The notes: generated from the sequence alone by a model not told the origin. A DNA stretch of 27,110 bases from Helicobacteraceae bacterium (GCA_029258405.1 JARHYY010000101.1:1-27110), one strand, 5' to 3'. Positions 16,470 through 25,175 are shown, counted from the stretch's first letter. Program-made: numbers and translations.

Positions 16470-17560
16470 GCACAAACCTTTTGTATAACTTCTTGCACCT
16501 CTTCATCACTCAAATGCTCTCCCATAGGTAAAGACAAAAGCTCATCTTGCCACGCAAGTGCATGAGGAGTATGCGTATAACGAACATATATTTTATCATA
16601 ATATGCTGGACATTGCGGTAATGCAAAAGGGTAATGAAGTCCTGTTTCAATACCATGCTGTGCAAGAAAATCCCTTAATAAATCTCGTTTTTTGCAACGA
16701 ATAACAAATAAATGCCATACGCTCAAGCACTGTTTTTTAAGGGCAGGTAAGATAAGGGCAGAATCTTTAAAGCCTTTATAATACATTTTTGCAACTTCAT
16801 TGCGTCTTTTATTCCATTGTTGTAAGTATGGAAGCTTCACATTCAAAATAGCTGCTTGCATGGCATCAAGCCTTGAATTTCTCCCTATGATATGATGCTC
16901 ATATTTTTTAAGCCCTCCATGATGGGCAATCTGCTTGCATTGCTCTATGAGCATTTTATTGCTGCTCACAATTGCCCCAGCATCACCATAAGCCCCTAGA
17001 TTCTTCCCCGGGTAAAAGCTAAAGGTGGCTATATCGCCAAAGCCCCCTACTCTTTTGCCCTCAAATTCTGCACCATGTGCTTGAGCACAATCTTCAATGA
17101 CTTTTAAAGAATGCTCTTGTGCTATACCCATAATCTTATCCATTGCTGCTGGTTGTCCATAAAGATGAACAGCAATGATGGCAGCGGTATTATGATTTAT
17201 TTTAGATTCTATATCATCAATATCAAGAGTATAATCCGCCCCGCAATCAACAAAAACAATCCTTAACCCATTCCTCACTACTGCTTCAGCTGTAGCAGCA
17301 AATGTATTTGCTGGTATCAATACTTCTGAATTTTGTGGCAAATGCAATGCCTCAAGGGCAATTTCAAGAGCGTCTGTGCCATTAGCCACCCCCAAAGCAT
17401 ACATATCTTTACTTATAAAAGAGGCAAAAGATTCCTCGAATTTTTTCACCTCTTCCCCACCAATAAACGCACTAGAGGTAATAATATTTTGCAAGGCTTC
17501 ATTTATTTCTTGTTGCAAAACAAGGTATTGCTTATATAAATCCAAAAATTTCACACCCAT
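16457..17560 (-). CDS. DegT/DnrJ/EryC1 family sugar aminotransferase (FdtB/QdtB-like)
   Basis: The 367-aa PLP enzyme should transfer an amino group to a nucleotide-bound keto sugar. The whole family pattern is present: VKFLDLYKQY at the start, IGGEEVKKFEESFA (33-46), NGTDALEIAL (60-69), NTFAATAEAV, VHLYGQPAAMD (131-141), VIEDCAQAHGA (154-164), the PLP lysine K186 in FSFYPGKNLGAYGDAGA, and GRNSRLDAMQAAIL. The closest known types make 3-amino-3,6-dideoxyhexoses on dTDP. It is clearly different from PseC in this window. The start overlaps the methyltransferase upstream by 10 bp and the end overlaps the small kinase, so all three are translationally coupled. The exact sugar is not deducible, and no partner isomerase or dehydratase is in the window. 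Confidence 0.85.
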   Translation of the reverse strand: MGVKFLDLYKQYLVLQQEINEALQNIITSSAFIGGEEVKKFEESFASFISKDMYALGVANGTDALEIALEALHLPQNSEVLIPANTFAATAEAVVRNGLRIVFVDCGADYTLDIDDIESKINHNTAAIIAVHLYGQPAAMDKIMGIAQEHSLKVIEDCAQAHGAEFEGKRVGGFGDIATFSFYPGKNLGAYGDAGAIVSSNKMLIEQCKQIAHHGGLKKYEHHIIGRNSRLDAMQAAILNVKLPYLQQWNKRRNEVAKMYYKGFKDSALILPALKKQCLSVWHLFVIRCKKRDLLRDFLAQHGIETGLHYPFALPQCPAYYDKIYVRYTHTPHALAWQDELLSLPMGEHLSDEEVQEVIQKVCAWKG

Positions 17561-18213
17561 ATTGCCCCCATAAGCTCAAAGCTTTTATGGCTTTCATATT
17601 GCAAAGAATCAACAATTTGCCTCCATGCTTCTTGCATGCCACTACTCCAATAAATATCATCAAAAAGCATAACCCCACCGCTTCTCATAAATGGGCGAAT
17701 CTGTGCAAAGTACTCTAAAGTTGCATGCTTATCATGATGCCCATCAATAAAAACAAAATCTAAGGGGCTTATGTCCTCCAATAAATGAGGTAACACCACA
17801 TCAAAGCGACCAACAAGCACAGTAATATTATTAAGCCCAAAAAAGAGGTGATTCTCTTTTGCGATGGCAGCGATATTCTCACTGCCCTCAATGCTATAAA
17901 TACAACTTGAAGGGGCAAAAAAGCTCATATATGCACTACTAAAACCACAGCATGTACCAAGCTCTAAAATCTTCTTGGGCTTAAGCTGTGTAAAAATTTC
18001 TGCAAAAATTTCTGCCTTTTCTCTCTTTACGCCTATAGAGGCAAGCTCACACAAAGGCACATTAACACACACTCCTTTTTGCATTTCTTCTTTTGAGCGT
18101 TTGCTTTCTGGTTGCCCTGCTCCATAGTCAATAACCTCTATGCGAGCTTTTGATTTTTTTAAAAATTCTCGCCTTTTTTCTATTATTTGTACAATATTTG
18201 TAAAATTTTCCAT
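17551..18213 (-). CDS. Class I SAM-dependent O-methyltransferase, first gene of the glycan operon
   Basis: The 220-aa product carries the SAM-binding motif I KILELGTCCGFSSAYM (81-96), an acidic residue in YSIEGSENIA (106-115), FVFIDGHHDKHATLEYF (153-169) and a possible metal-binding motif VMLFDDIYWS (181-190). This is the pattern of small metal-dependent O-methyltransferases (catechol type, Methyltransf_24). Such proteins in polysaccharide loci methylate sugar hydroxyls, a role I infer here. It is first in the minus-strand operon and is divergent from trpS across 119 bp. AAGG precedes the ATG, and an AT-rich, TATA-like stretch at about 18230-18245 may hold the promoter. Confidence 0.75.
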   Translation of the reverse strand: MENFTNIVQIIEKRREFLKKSKARIEVIDYGAGQPESKRSKEEMQKGVCVNVPLCELASIGVKREKAEIFAEIFTQLKPKKILELGTCCGFSSAYMSFFAPSSCIYSIEGSENIAAIAKENHLFFGLNNITVLVGRFDVVLPHLLEDISPLDFVFIDGHHDKHATLEYFAQIRPFMRSGGVMLFDDIYWSSGMQEAWRQIVDSLQYESHKSFELMGAIWV

Positions 18214-18301
18214 ACTAAGCCTTAACTTATCTTATATATTTATACATATGTTTTTTGTAAAGTATATCGTCTTATATATTCTCTTTTTTAGACAACTGCG
18301 T

Positions 18302-18307
18302 TATAAT
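18302..18307 (+). promoter_or_regulatory. Probable -10 box of trpS
   Basis: TATAAT in the context GCGTTATAATACC lies 25 bp upstream of the trpS ATG, giving a very short leader that contains AAAGGA. Confidence 0.6.
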
Positions 18308-18332
18308 ACCCCAATTATATAAAAGGATATAT

Positions 18333-19325
18333 ATGCCATTAGAAAAAAAACGCGTATTTTCTGGAATCCAACCTACTGGAAATATTCACCTAGGCAATTA
18401 TTTAGGAGCTATTAAAAATTGGGTACAATCTCAAGAACAATATGAAAACATTTTTTGCATTGTCAATGCTCATGCTATAACTACAAAACAAGACCCACAT
18501 CTCTTAAAACAAATGACCTACAACCTTGCTGCTATGCTCTTAGCATGTGGTATAGACCCTAAAAAATCTATTCTTTTTATACAATCTGAAGTCAATGAAC
18601 ATGCTTGTTTAGCATGGATACTTGATTGCTTTATCCCTATGGGAGAAATGAGTCGCATGACACAGTTTAAAGATAAAAGCCAAAAAAATGCCCACAACAT
18701 CAATGTGGGGCTATTCAACTACCCCGCACTCATGGCAGCAGATATTTTATTATATGATACAGATTATGTGCCTGTAGGAGAAGATCAGCAGCAACATATT
18801 GAACTTACTCGCAATGTTGCTTTAAAATTCAATACAGAGTATAAAACAGTATTTAAGCTACCAGAAGCACTTATCCCAAAACAAGGGGCAAGGATAATGA
18901 GCTTAAGTGATCCTGAAAAGAAAATGAGCAAAAGTGATACTAAACCACATAGCATAATTAGCTTGCTTGATAGCCCTGATGAAATTTTTGCTAAATTTAA
19001 ACGCTCTACTACAGATTCTCTTAATAGCATCTCTTTCAATAAAGAGCAAAAAGGTGTCTATAATCTCTTGAGCATATATCAACTTCTTTCACAAAAAACA
19101 AAAGAAGATATAGAAAAAGAATTTTTCAATGTAGGTTATGGAGAACTCAAAAAAAGAGTTGCTCAAGTCGTTGTGGAGTATTTCGCACCCATACAAGAAA
19201 ATTATTATAAACTACAAAAAGAACAAGACTATCTCCATAGCATTCTTACAGAAGGGGCAAATAAGGCACGAGAAATTGCATCGCATCGTTATAGTATTAT
19301 TAAAGAATGTGTAGGGCTTTTATAA
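18333..19325 (+). CDS. trpS: Tryptophanyl-tRNA synthetase
   Basis: TrpRS charges tRNA-Trp. The 330-aa class I synthetase has the normal bacterial length. The HIGH-type motif is TGNIHLGNYLGA (residues 15-26), the tryptophan pocket region includes ADILLYDTDYVPVGEDQQQH (136-155), and KMSKS is at 197-201. It has its own -10 box. The stop overlaps the start of the next small gene by one base (TAATG). Confidence 0.97.
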   Translation: MPLEKKRVFSGIQPTGNIHLGNYLGAIKNWVQSQEQYENIFCIVNAHAITTKQDPHLLKQMTYNLAAMLLACGIDPKKSILFIQSEVNEHACLAWILDCFIPMGEMSRMTQFKDKSQKNAHNINVGLFNYPALMAADILLYDTDYVPVGEDQQQHIELTRNVALKFNTEYKTVFKLPEALIPKQGARIMSLSDPEKKMSKSDTKPHSIISLLDSPDEIFAKFKRSTTDSLNSISFNKEQKGVYNLLSIYQLLSQKTKEDIEKEFFNVGYGELKKRVAQVVVEYFAPIQENYYKLQKEQDYLHSILTEGANKAREIASHRYSIIKECVGLL

Positions 19326-19675
19326 TGATTCATAATGAGATACAACAGCGGTTGCAACTTTTTATATACATTATTCAATCATTAAAAGTTGAAAACAAAA
19401 CCCAACAAGAAATTATTAATTCTTTTTATGACTATGGTATGAATCAAAAAGATTTTGAAAACTTATGGAAATTTTATCTTTCACTTGAAAGGCAATGGAA
19501 AGGAGCTATTAAAAAGCTTTTAGAAAATAATGGCATTATGTCTTATGAGATACAATGCCAATTGGAAGGAATCAGCAAGCCATTCTTTTACTTGCTCTAC
19601 AAAAAAGAAATGCAAAAACAACGAAAAAACCTTTTAAAAAAAGCATATAATTTTTTTGCAAAAAAGTTATATTAA
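19325..19675 (+). CDS. Small helical Lys/Gln-rich protein of unknown function, coupled to trpS
   Basis: I do not recognise this 116-aa product. The start at 19325 is chosen because TAATG overlaps the trpS stop by one base, the style of coupling seen elsewhere in the window; an earlier in-frame start exists at 19307. The sequence looks mostly alpha-helical, with hydrophobic/aromatic patches (LQLFIYIIQSL, FENLWKFYLSLE, PFFYLLYKKEM) and a very basic C-terminus ending KKAYNFFAKKLY. There is no signal peptide, and no cysteine or metal motif stands out. Its end overlaps the convergent HAD gene by 4 bp. The length and coupling make it a likely real gene. Confidence 0.6.
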   Translation: MIHNEIQQRLQLFIYIIQSLKVENKTQQEIINSFYDYGMNQKDFENLWKFYLSLERQWKGAIKKLLENNGIMSYEIQCQLEGISKPFFYLLYKKEMQKQRKNLLKKAYNFFAKKLY

Positions 19676-20310
19676 TACACCTCAATATTTAAAGGCACAA
19701 AACTCTTAATATAGCCTTTGCCCACATTCTTAAGTGCTTCATTATTATAACCAAAAAAATGAATATTGTTATCATTAGCACTTACAAAGTCATTATAGCT
19801 ATCACCTATCAAAACTGTTTTATGAGGAACAAGAGAGAATTCTTTAATGAGAAAAGCTACATTGTGTACCTTATGAACAGGAGAGCCTACAATTTCTTTA
19901 AAATAGGGGGTAATTTCAAATGATGCACATAAATCTCTTAATTCTGTTTGCAAAGAACCAGAAGCAATAAAAAGGGTATGTTTTTGGTAAATAGTTTCAA
20001 TAAAAGTCAATGTTTCCTTAATGAGTAGATCTTTATTGTTCAATCGCTCATATACAAAATTATTAAAATCATTGAGTATTTTTTGTTTGTCTATATCTGT
20101 AAGTGTTTTTTGAAGAATATGCTCAAAAAAATATTCTATTTTCGCTATGCGAGAGATTCCACCATTTTTAAGGTGATATTCTTTGAATATTTCTAAATCA
20201 TGTTTTGAGTAATTGCGTAGAGCATATAAAAAAGCATCTGTACGAATAGATACCGCATCTAAAATCACACCATCAAAATCAAAGATAAAATTATCATAAT
20301 CTAATATCAT
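19672..20310 (-). CDS. HAD-superfamily hydrolase (phosphoglycolate phosphatase-like)
   Basis: The 212-aa protein has all four HAD motifs: the nucleophile FIFDFDGVILDA with D11 and D13 (motif I), IASGS with S117 (motif II), K147 in SPVHKVHN (motif III) and VLIGDSYNDFVSA (167-179, motif IV). An alpha-helical cap of type C1 lies between motifs I and II (about 20-100). Members dephosphorylate small metabolites such as sugar phosphates or phosphoglycolate; the substrate cannot be read here. It converges on the small trpS-linked gene with a 4-bp overlap and lies 39 bp downstream of dcuA, so it may be read from the dcuA promoter. Confidence 0.85.
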   Translation of the reverse strand: MILDYDNFIFDFDGVILDAVSIRTDAFLYALRNYSKHDLEIFKEYHLKNGGISRIAKIEYFFEHILQKTLTDIDKQKILNDFNNFVYERLNNKDLLIKETLTFIETIYQKHTLFIASGSLQTELRDLCASFEITPYFKEIVGSPVHKVHNVAFLIKEFSLVPHKTVLIGDSYNDFVSANDNNIHFFGYNNEALKNVGKGYIKSFVPLNIEVY

Positions 20311-20349
20311 ACAATTTCCTTTGTGTCTCCCAAATGGGAGCTAAATACG

Positions 20350-21768
20350 CTATACCAATGAAACAGCGATAAATCCAAATACAACAGAGAACGAGATAGC
20401 CAAAACACCCGGCAATAAAAACGCATGATTAAATACATATCTTCCAATTCTTGTAGAACCTGTATCATCCATCTGTACAGCACCTAAAAGCGTTGGGTAA
20501 GTTGGAAGCACAAAAAGAGCCGAAACTGCAGCAAAAGAAGCAATGAGGATATATGAATCACTTGGATTTGCCTCTGAAATACCTAATGCCGTTATCACTA
20601 CAGGCACAATGGCTTTTGCTGTAGCTGCTTGAGAGTATAAAAGCATACTTGCAAAAAAGAATGCCACAGCCAAAAGAGCAGGAATCTGTGTAACTAAGTT
20701 TCCAGATAGCTCGCCTATTTCTTTTTTATAGCCATCAACAAATGTATTGCCAAGCCATGCCACTCCAAGCACACAAATGCAAGCCACCATACCCGATTTA
20801 AAAACACTTTGTTCAAAAATCTTATTTGAATCAACCTTGCAAAAAATCACAATAAGCGTAGCAATGCTTAACATGAAGCTTATAATTGCTCCATCTCGCG
20901 TAAGCTTTACAGGGTCAATATAGCTTTTAACTATTTCAGCTACAAAACTTACAAATCCGCCATTTTCTGTAATAAGACTATTAACTATATTCAACATGGG
21001 CAATCTCACAGTATCTGAAATAGTTGTTGCATAAAGAACCACCACCAAAACACCGGCTAAAAAAATCCCCACAGAGAGTTTTGAACCCGATTTTAACTCT
21101 GTATGCTGCATTCCACCTACAGCTTTTACTAAGCCAGCTTTAAGTCGTTCTTGATAAATAGGATCTTTACTTAAATCAAGAGAAAAGAAGTTGCTAATAA
21201 TAAAGGCTGTAACCATGCAACCAAGATATGTAGTAGGCAACCACAAAGCAAGCAATAATGGATAGCTCCAGCCAAACTTTTCTAATTCGCCAACCATATA
21301 AACCACAGCTGCACTCACAGGAGAAGCAGTAATAGCTATCTGGCTAGCCACCACGGCAATAGATAAAGGAGCTGATGGTTTTATATTTTGCTCCTTTGCT
21401 ACCTCAACAATCACAGGTATCATTGAAAACGCTGTATGCCCTGTTCCAGCTAAAATTGTCAAAAAATATGTAACAGTAGGGGCAAGATAATTAATATACC
21501 TAGGATTTGCCCGCAAAATTCGCTCAGCTATCTGAACCATATAATCCAACCCACCTGCAAGCTGCATTGCTGCAATAGCTGAAATAACAGCCATTATGAT
21601 TAAGATTACATCCCAAGGAATACTACCTACTTTCATGCCAAGCAATAAAGTCAAAACAACCACACCAATACCACCAGCATATCCAATAGCAATGCCACCA
21701 AGACGAATACCCAAAAAAATTGCCCCAATTACAACGGCAACCTGCAAAACCAATAAAAGAACTTCCAT
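20350..21768 (-). CDS. dcuA: Anaerobic C4-dicarboxylate transporter, Dcu family
   Basis: DcuA exchanges or imports fumarate, aspartate, malate and succinate, which supports fumarate respiration in Helicobacter. From the ATG at 21768 (AAAGGAG 9 bp upstream) the protein has 472 aa; an earlier in-frame TTG is rejected. It is hydrophobic throughout with about ten or more membrane segments. Conserved blocks are FLGIRLGGIAIGYAGGIG near the start, MQLAGGLDYMVQIAE, PTVTYFLTILAGTGHTAFS, SQIAITASPVSAAVVYM and LPTYPTLLGAVQMDDTGSTR. The sequence follows DcuA more than DcuB overall, with some DcuB-like positions (TGHTAFS). It is about 30 residues longer than the E. coli and H. pylori proteins, with extra length in the middle (about residues 255-300). 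Confidence 0.9.
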   Translation of the reverse strand: MEVLLLVLQVAVVIGAIFLGIRLGGIAIGYAGGIGVVVLTLLLGMKVGSIPWDVILIIMAVISAIAAMQLAGGLDYMVQIAERILRANPRYINYLAPTVTYFLTILAGTGHTAFSMIPVIVEVAKEQNIKPSAPLSIAVVASQIAITASPVSAAVVYMVGELEKFGWSYPLLLALWLPTTYLGCMVTAFIISNFFSLDLSKDPIYQERLKAGLVKAVGGMQHTELKSGSKLSVGIFLAGVLVVVLYATTISDTVRLPMLNIVNSLITENGGFVSFVAEIVKSYIDPVKLTRDGAIISFMLSIATLIVIFCKVDSNKIFEQSVFKSGMVACICVLGVAWLGNTFVDGYKKEIGELSGNLVTQIPALLAVAFFFASMLLYSQAATAKAIVPVVITALGISEANPSDSYILIASFAAVSALFVLPTYPTLLGAVQMDDTGSTRIGRYVFNHAFLLPGVLAISFSVVFGFIAVSLV

Positions 21769-22070
21769 AAAGCTAAACTCCTTTGAAGCACAACCAAGAC
21801 AGATCAACTGCCCACCTACTTAAACTTATTCCTTTTAAATACATATAAAAATCCATGAAATTTTTATTTCATAGCCTGTATTTTAACATATATAAGTTTC
21901 AAATAATATAAATCATGCTTACCTCCCAACAAAGAAAAACAGCAATAAGCCAAGCAATATTCAAGTAAAATCAATAAGCACTTTTATCAAAAATAATAAG
22001 CTTAATATTATTAAACATTATCTAATATTTATCTTGCTATGCTTATGTACTTCGATTATGGGGATAAATT
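21769..22070. other. 302-bp divergent intergenic region between dcuA and the LRR gene
   Basis: No further gene is seen. It carries a TAAAAT -10 candidate for dcuA (21880-21885, minus strand) and a perfect 7-bp inverted repeat beside it. The LRR side has only weak promoter-like AT-rich sequence, with GGGGA before the ATG. Confidence 0.5.
21855..21885 (-). promoter_or_regulatory. dcuA promoter candidate with adjacent inverted repeat
   Basis: The minus-strand -10 candidate TAAAAT is at 21880-21885. Immediately downstream ATGAAAT and ATTTCAT form a perfect 7-bp stem with a 4-base loop (21855-21872), placing the stem at the expected transcript start. It could be an operator or a 5' stabilising hairpin. 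The leader would be about 105 nt. Confidence 0.35.
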
Positions 22071-23822
22071 ATGTATTTTCATATTTTGCAAAACCTAAGA
22101 GAATGGGGAAGGCTTCAAGGCATTAACGACTTTAATGTTGAAGATGATGAAAAAATTTTAAGTATCCAAATGCTGAATTTAAGCAATCGTTCTTTGAGCA
22201 ATATACCAAAAGAAATTTTCTTGCTCCCTAAGTTAATACATCTCAACTTGTATAACAATAGGCTCAATAGCCTACCTCAAGAAATAGAGCAGCTACAAAC
22301 ACTCGAAATGCTTGATTTAGGTAATAATCAATTCACCTCTTTCCCTGAATATATATGCTCTTTAAAAAATCTTAAATATCTTTGGCTTGACCATAACTTT
22401 ATAGAAACATGCCCCCGGAATATTTATAAGCTCTCTAACATTCAAGAATTATGGCTCAATAATAATCGTTTAGAAACTTTGCCTAAGAGCATTAACACCC
22501 TCCAAAAACTTAAAGTATTAAGCTTAAATAATAATATGATAAGGATTCTCCCAAAAGGATTTGGGAATCTTACCCTGCAAATGCTCAATCTCAACCATAA
22601 TAAAATACAAATTTTTCCTAAGGAAGTAATGTCTATACATACGCTTAAAGAGCTATGGATAAATAACAATGAGATACCATATCTCCCTCGCAACCTAGGG
22701 GAACTAGCATCGCTAAAGGTGCTTGATTGTCGTTGCAATTTAATTTCAAAAATTCCAAAAAGCATTCATAATCTCAAAAATCTTGAAATTATAGATTTCA
22801 ATAACAACCGCATAAAAACACTCCCCGATGAAATAGGCAGTTTATTGACACTAAAAACATTATGGCTTAATGCTAATAGCATCAGCAAACTACCGCCAAG
22901 CATTAAGGGTTTAAAACAGCTTGAAACTTTAGGGGTTAATGAAAATAAGCTTGAAACTCTGCCTCAAGAAATTGCACAACTGCATTCACTTAACGCATTA
23001 GGGTTAAGTAATAATTTACTCACAGCATTTCCAATTGCTATTGCACAACTCCCACTTAGAGAGCTCCTTTTAAGCGGAAATCCCTTAAAAAATATTCCTC
23101 AAGAAATTGCACAACTTGAACAACTAAGGACATTAGAGCTCAATAACAATGAGCTTAGAGAAATCCCTCAAGGCTTAAGCGGCTTAAAAAATCTTCAGCA
23201 ATTATGGCTTAATAATAATTGTATTTGTGAAATTCCACATTTTTTTGGAACACTCTCCTCTTTGCAATATATAGAAATAAACAATAATACGATACAACAT
23301 ATTGCTCCAGAATTTCAAAATTTAACAAAATTAGAAGAATTACAGCTTAACAACAATCAGCTTAAAGTATTGCCCGATGCAATCACTCATCTTGTTTGCC
23401 TCAAAAAATTATGGCTCAATAATAATCAGCTTGAAGAATTGCCACAAAGCATATCAAACCTTCAAAATTTGCAAGAAATCTTTGCTGATTCTAATCAGCT
23501 TAAAACTCTCCCTTCAGGTTTTTATATGCTGAAAAAATTACTTGGCTTAAGCTTTGAGAGTAATTATATTACAACAATTTCAGCAGATATAAAAAACCTC
23601 CAATATATTATTGGCATTAATCTCAATCATAATAATATTACACAAATTCCTCAAGAAATGGGGCAATTGCGTTTTTTAAGTATCTTATGGCTTCAAAATA
23701 ATAAGATTTCAAAAGTCCCTCAAGAATTAGCACAGGCGATAAATCTTAAACATTTTGATATGCAAAATAATCCATTAGAATCATTATGTAAAAATATTAT
23801 CGCCTTAAAGCCATTGCTTTAA
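22071..23822 (+). CDS. Leucine-rich-repeat protein, 24 repeats
   Basis: The 583-aa product has a 31-residue N-terminal cap followed by 24 consecutive repeats of 22-23 residues with the plan LxxLxLxxNxLxxLPxxIxxLxx, ending two residues after the last repeat. Almost the whole protein is thus one LRR solenoid of the bacterial 23-residue type. Many repeats share ELWLNNNxLxxLP, and 22 of the 24 are exactly 23 residues. No signal peptide, transmembrane segment, GTPase, kinase or E3-ligase domain is visible, so a cytoplasmic or non-classically exported binding protein is possible. Such proteins mediate protein-protein contact, and some pathogens export them as effectors; neither role is shown here. 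The rqcH-like gene follows after 24 bp. Confidence 0.9.
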   Translation: MYFHILQNLREWGRLQGINDFNVEDDEKILSIQMLNLSNRSLSNIPKEIFLLPKLIHLNLYNNRLNSLPQEIEQLQTLEMLDLGNNQFTSFPEYICSLKNLKYLWLDHNFIETCPRNIYKLSNIQELWLNNNRLETLPKSINTLQKLKVLSLNNNMIRILPKGFGNLTLQMLNLNHNKIQIFPKEVMSIHTLKELWINNNEIPYLPRNLGELASLKVLDCRCNLISKIPKSIHNLKNLEIIDFNNNRIKTLPDEIGSLLTLKTLWLNANSISKLPPSIKGLKQLETLGVNENKLETLPQEIAQLHSLNALGLSNNLLTAFPIAIAQLPLRELLLSGNPLKNIPQEIAQLEQLRTLELNNNELREIPQGLSGLKNLQQLWLNNNCICEIPHFFGTLSSLQYIEINNNTIQHIAPEFQNLTKLEELQLNNNQLKVLPDAITHLVCLKKLWLNNNQLEELPQSISNLQNLQEIFADSNQLKTLPSGFYMLKKLLGLSFESNYITTISADIKNLQYIIGINLNHNNITQIPQEMGQLRFLSILWLQNNKISKVPQELAQAINLKHFDMQNNPLESLCKNIIALKPLL

Positions 23823-23846
23823 AATAAATGAACAAAATGAGTTAGC

Positions 23847-25175
23847 ATGAAACTTGACTTTTTACAATGGATTATAAGAGAGTTTTCACATTATCAATAC
23901 ATACAGCATATAAAAAGAGTAACAGATAATATTTTTAAACTCACTTTAGATGATGATATATATTACATAGACCTTACTAAAGGAGCATCTACCATATTTA
24001 AAGCTCCTCTTTCTTTAGGGTATAAAGAATATACTGCCCCTTTTGATATTTCCTTATCTCGTTATTGCCATCATGCACTTATAAGGGATATACAAGGAGA
24101 TGGTAATAACAAAATTTTGCGATTTTTGCTCGCTAAAAAACAAAGCTATAAAAACGAAAACTACGAACTTCAATTTGAATTTACAGGCAGAAATACAAAT
24201 GCTATTTTATTGCGTAATGGAATTGTCTTAGATGCACTAAGGCACATAAATAAGGAGCGTTCATTTCGTGTTGTAAAAATTGGCGAACCTCTTGAAGCAT
24301 TACCACAACCCAAGCATATACATATCCATTCAAATATCAAAGATTTTAAAGAATTTTTAGAAACAAATCATACCACACATTTAAGCAAACAACTTGATTG
24401 TGCTAAAAAAACTGCTATTCATCAGATTGAAAAAAAAATATGCAGAACCTCTCATTATCTCATGGATATTCAAGACCCACAAAAAATGCTTCAAGAAGCA
24501 CAAAACATTAAGCATAATGCACAGTTCATCATTCATGCACTCTATCAGCTCCCCGCAACAAAAATAAATAATAGCATCACCATTAATGATTCTCATAATA
24601 ATGCCCACACAATAGAGCTCCCACAAGAATCAAGAAGCTATGCAGAAGCCGCCCAAATCTTATTCAAACATGCTAAAAAATTAGAACAAAAAGGAAAAAA
24701 TACCCATATACAACAAGAGATTCTCCAGCAAAAAATAGAATTTTACAATCGCCAAAAAGAATTAATTATGCGTACAAATAACATACAAGACATTGCTATT
24801 TACTCTCAAAAACAACCCACAAAAGCACAAAAGCACAAAAAAGAGTATTATGAAAGTTTCTTTATAGAAGGCATTAAAATATCCTTTGGAAAAAATAAAC
24901 AAGAAAATATTGCACTCTTAAGAGATGCAAAAGCTGATGATATTTGGATGCATATTTATTCGATCCCAAGCTCTCATATGATATTGCGTTCTTTTAATAA
25001 AACAATTCCTCTGCCGATATTACAAAAAGCTGCAGAGGTTCTTGTAAGCTTTACAAAGGGAAGTGGAGGAAACTACGAAATTCACTGGACAAAAAGAAAA
25101 TTCGTAAAAATTACAGAAGGTTCTTGCGTGAATTACTCAAAATACAAAACCATCACACTCAAAAAGGAGTTTTAA
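23847..25175 (+). CDS. rqcH: RqcH/NFACT family protein (formerly fibronectin-binding protein A homologue)
   Basis: The 442-aa protein has an NFACT-N domain (about 1-165, with ELQFEFTGRNTNAILL and VLDALRHINKERSF), a helical region rich in Lys/Gln/His that may be coiled coil (about 190-330), and a C-terminal NFACT-R domain with ADDIWMHIYSIPSSHMILR and a lysine-rich end. RqcH binds stalled 50S-peptidyl-tRNA complexes and adds alanine tails that mark nascent chains for degradation. The H. pylori homologue HP1392 has about this short length, whereas Firmicutes proteins are about 570 aa. Older annotation as a fibronectin-binding adhesin is poorly supported: there is no signal peptide. The acidic gene starts on the base after its stop. 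Confidence 0.85.
   Translation: MKLDFLQWIIREFSHYQYIQHIKRVTDNIFKLTLDDDIYYIDLTKGASTIFKAPLSLGYKEYTAPFDISLSRYCHHALIRDIQGDGNNKILRFLLAKKQSYKNENYELQFEFTGRNTNAILLRNGIVLDALRHINKERSFRVVKIGEPLEALPQPKHIHIHSNIKDFKEFLETNHTTHLSKQLDCAKKTAIHQIEKKICRTSHYLMDIQDPQKMLQEAQNIKHNAQFIIHALYQLPATKINNSITINDSHNNAHTIELPQESRSYAEAAQILFKHAKKLEQKGKNTHIQQEILQQKIEFYNRQKELIMRTNNIQDIAIYSQKQPTKAQKHKKEYYESFFIEGIKISFGKNKQENIALLRDAKADDIWMHIYSIPSSHMILRSFNKTIPLPILQKAAEVLVSFTKGSGGNYEIHWTKRKFVKITEGSCVNYSKYKTITLKKEF

Noticed and set aside
16470..16475. TTG start for the small CysC-like kinase
   Set aside because: The ATG at 16469 has AAAAGG at 7-bp spacing and keeps the conserved domain intact.
11395..18213. Possible O-methyl phosphoramidate cluster, because of a Cj1415-like kinase plus methyltransferases
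   Set aside because: No glutamine kinase, cytidylyltransferase or glutaminase-type hydrolase is present, and the adjacent fusion has a canonical APS kinase, so sulfation explains more of the genes.
21769..21807. Thirteen-residue N-terminal extension of DcuA containing two cysteines
   Set aside because: It would begin at a TTG, and Dcu proteins start directly with the first membrane helix; ATG 21768 has AAAGGAG in front.
21596..21823. Plus-strand 75-aa ORF opposite the start of dcuA
   Set aside because: It lies within the dcuA coding region on the other strand, shows no domain pattern and lacks a ribosome-binding site; it is a shadow frame.
23847..25175. Fibronectin-binding adhesin
   Set aside because: There is no signal peptide or surface anchor, and the NFACT-N/NFACT-R layout matches the ribosome quality-control factor RqcH.
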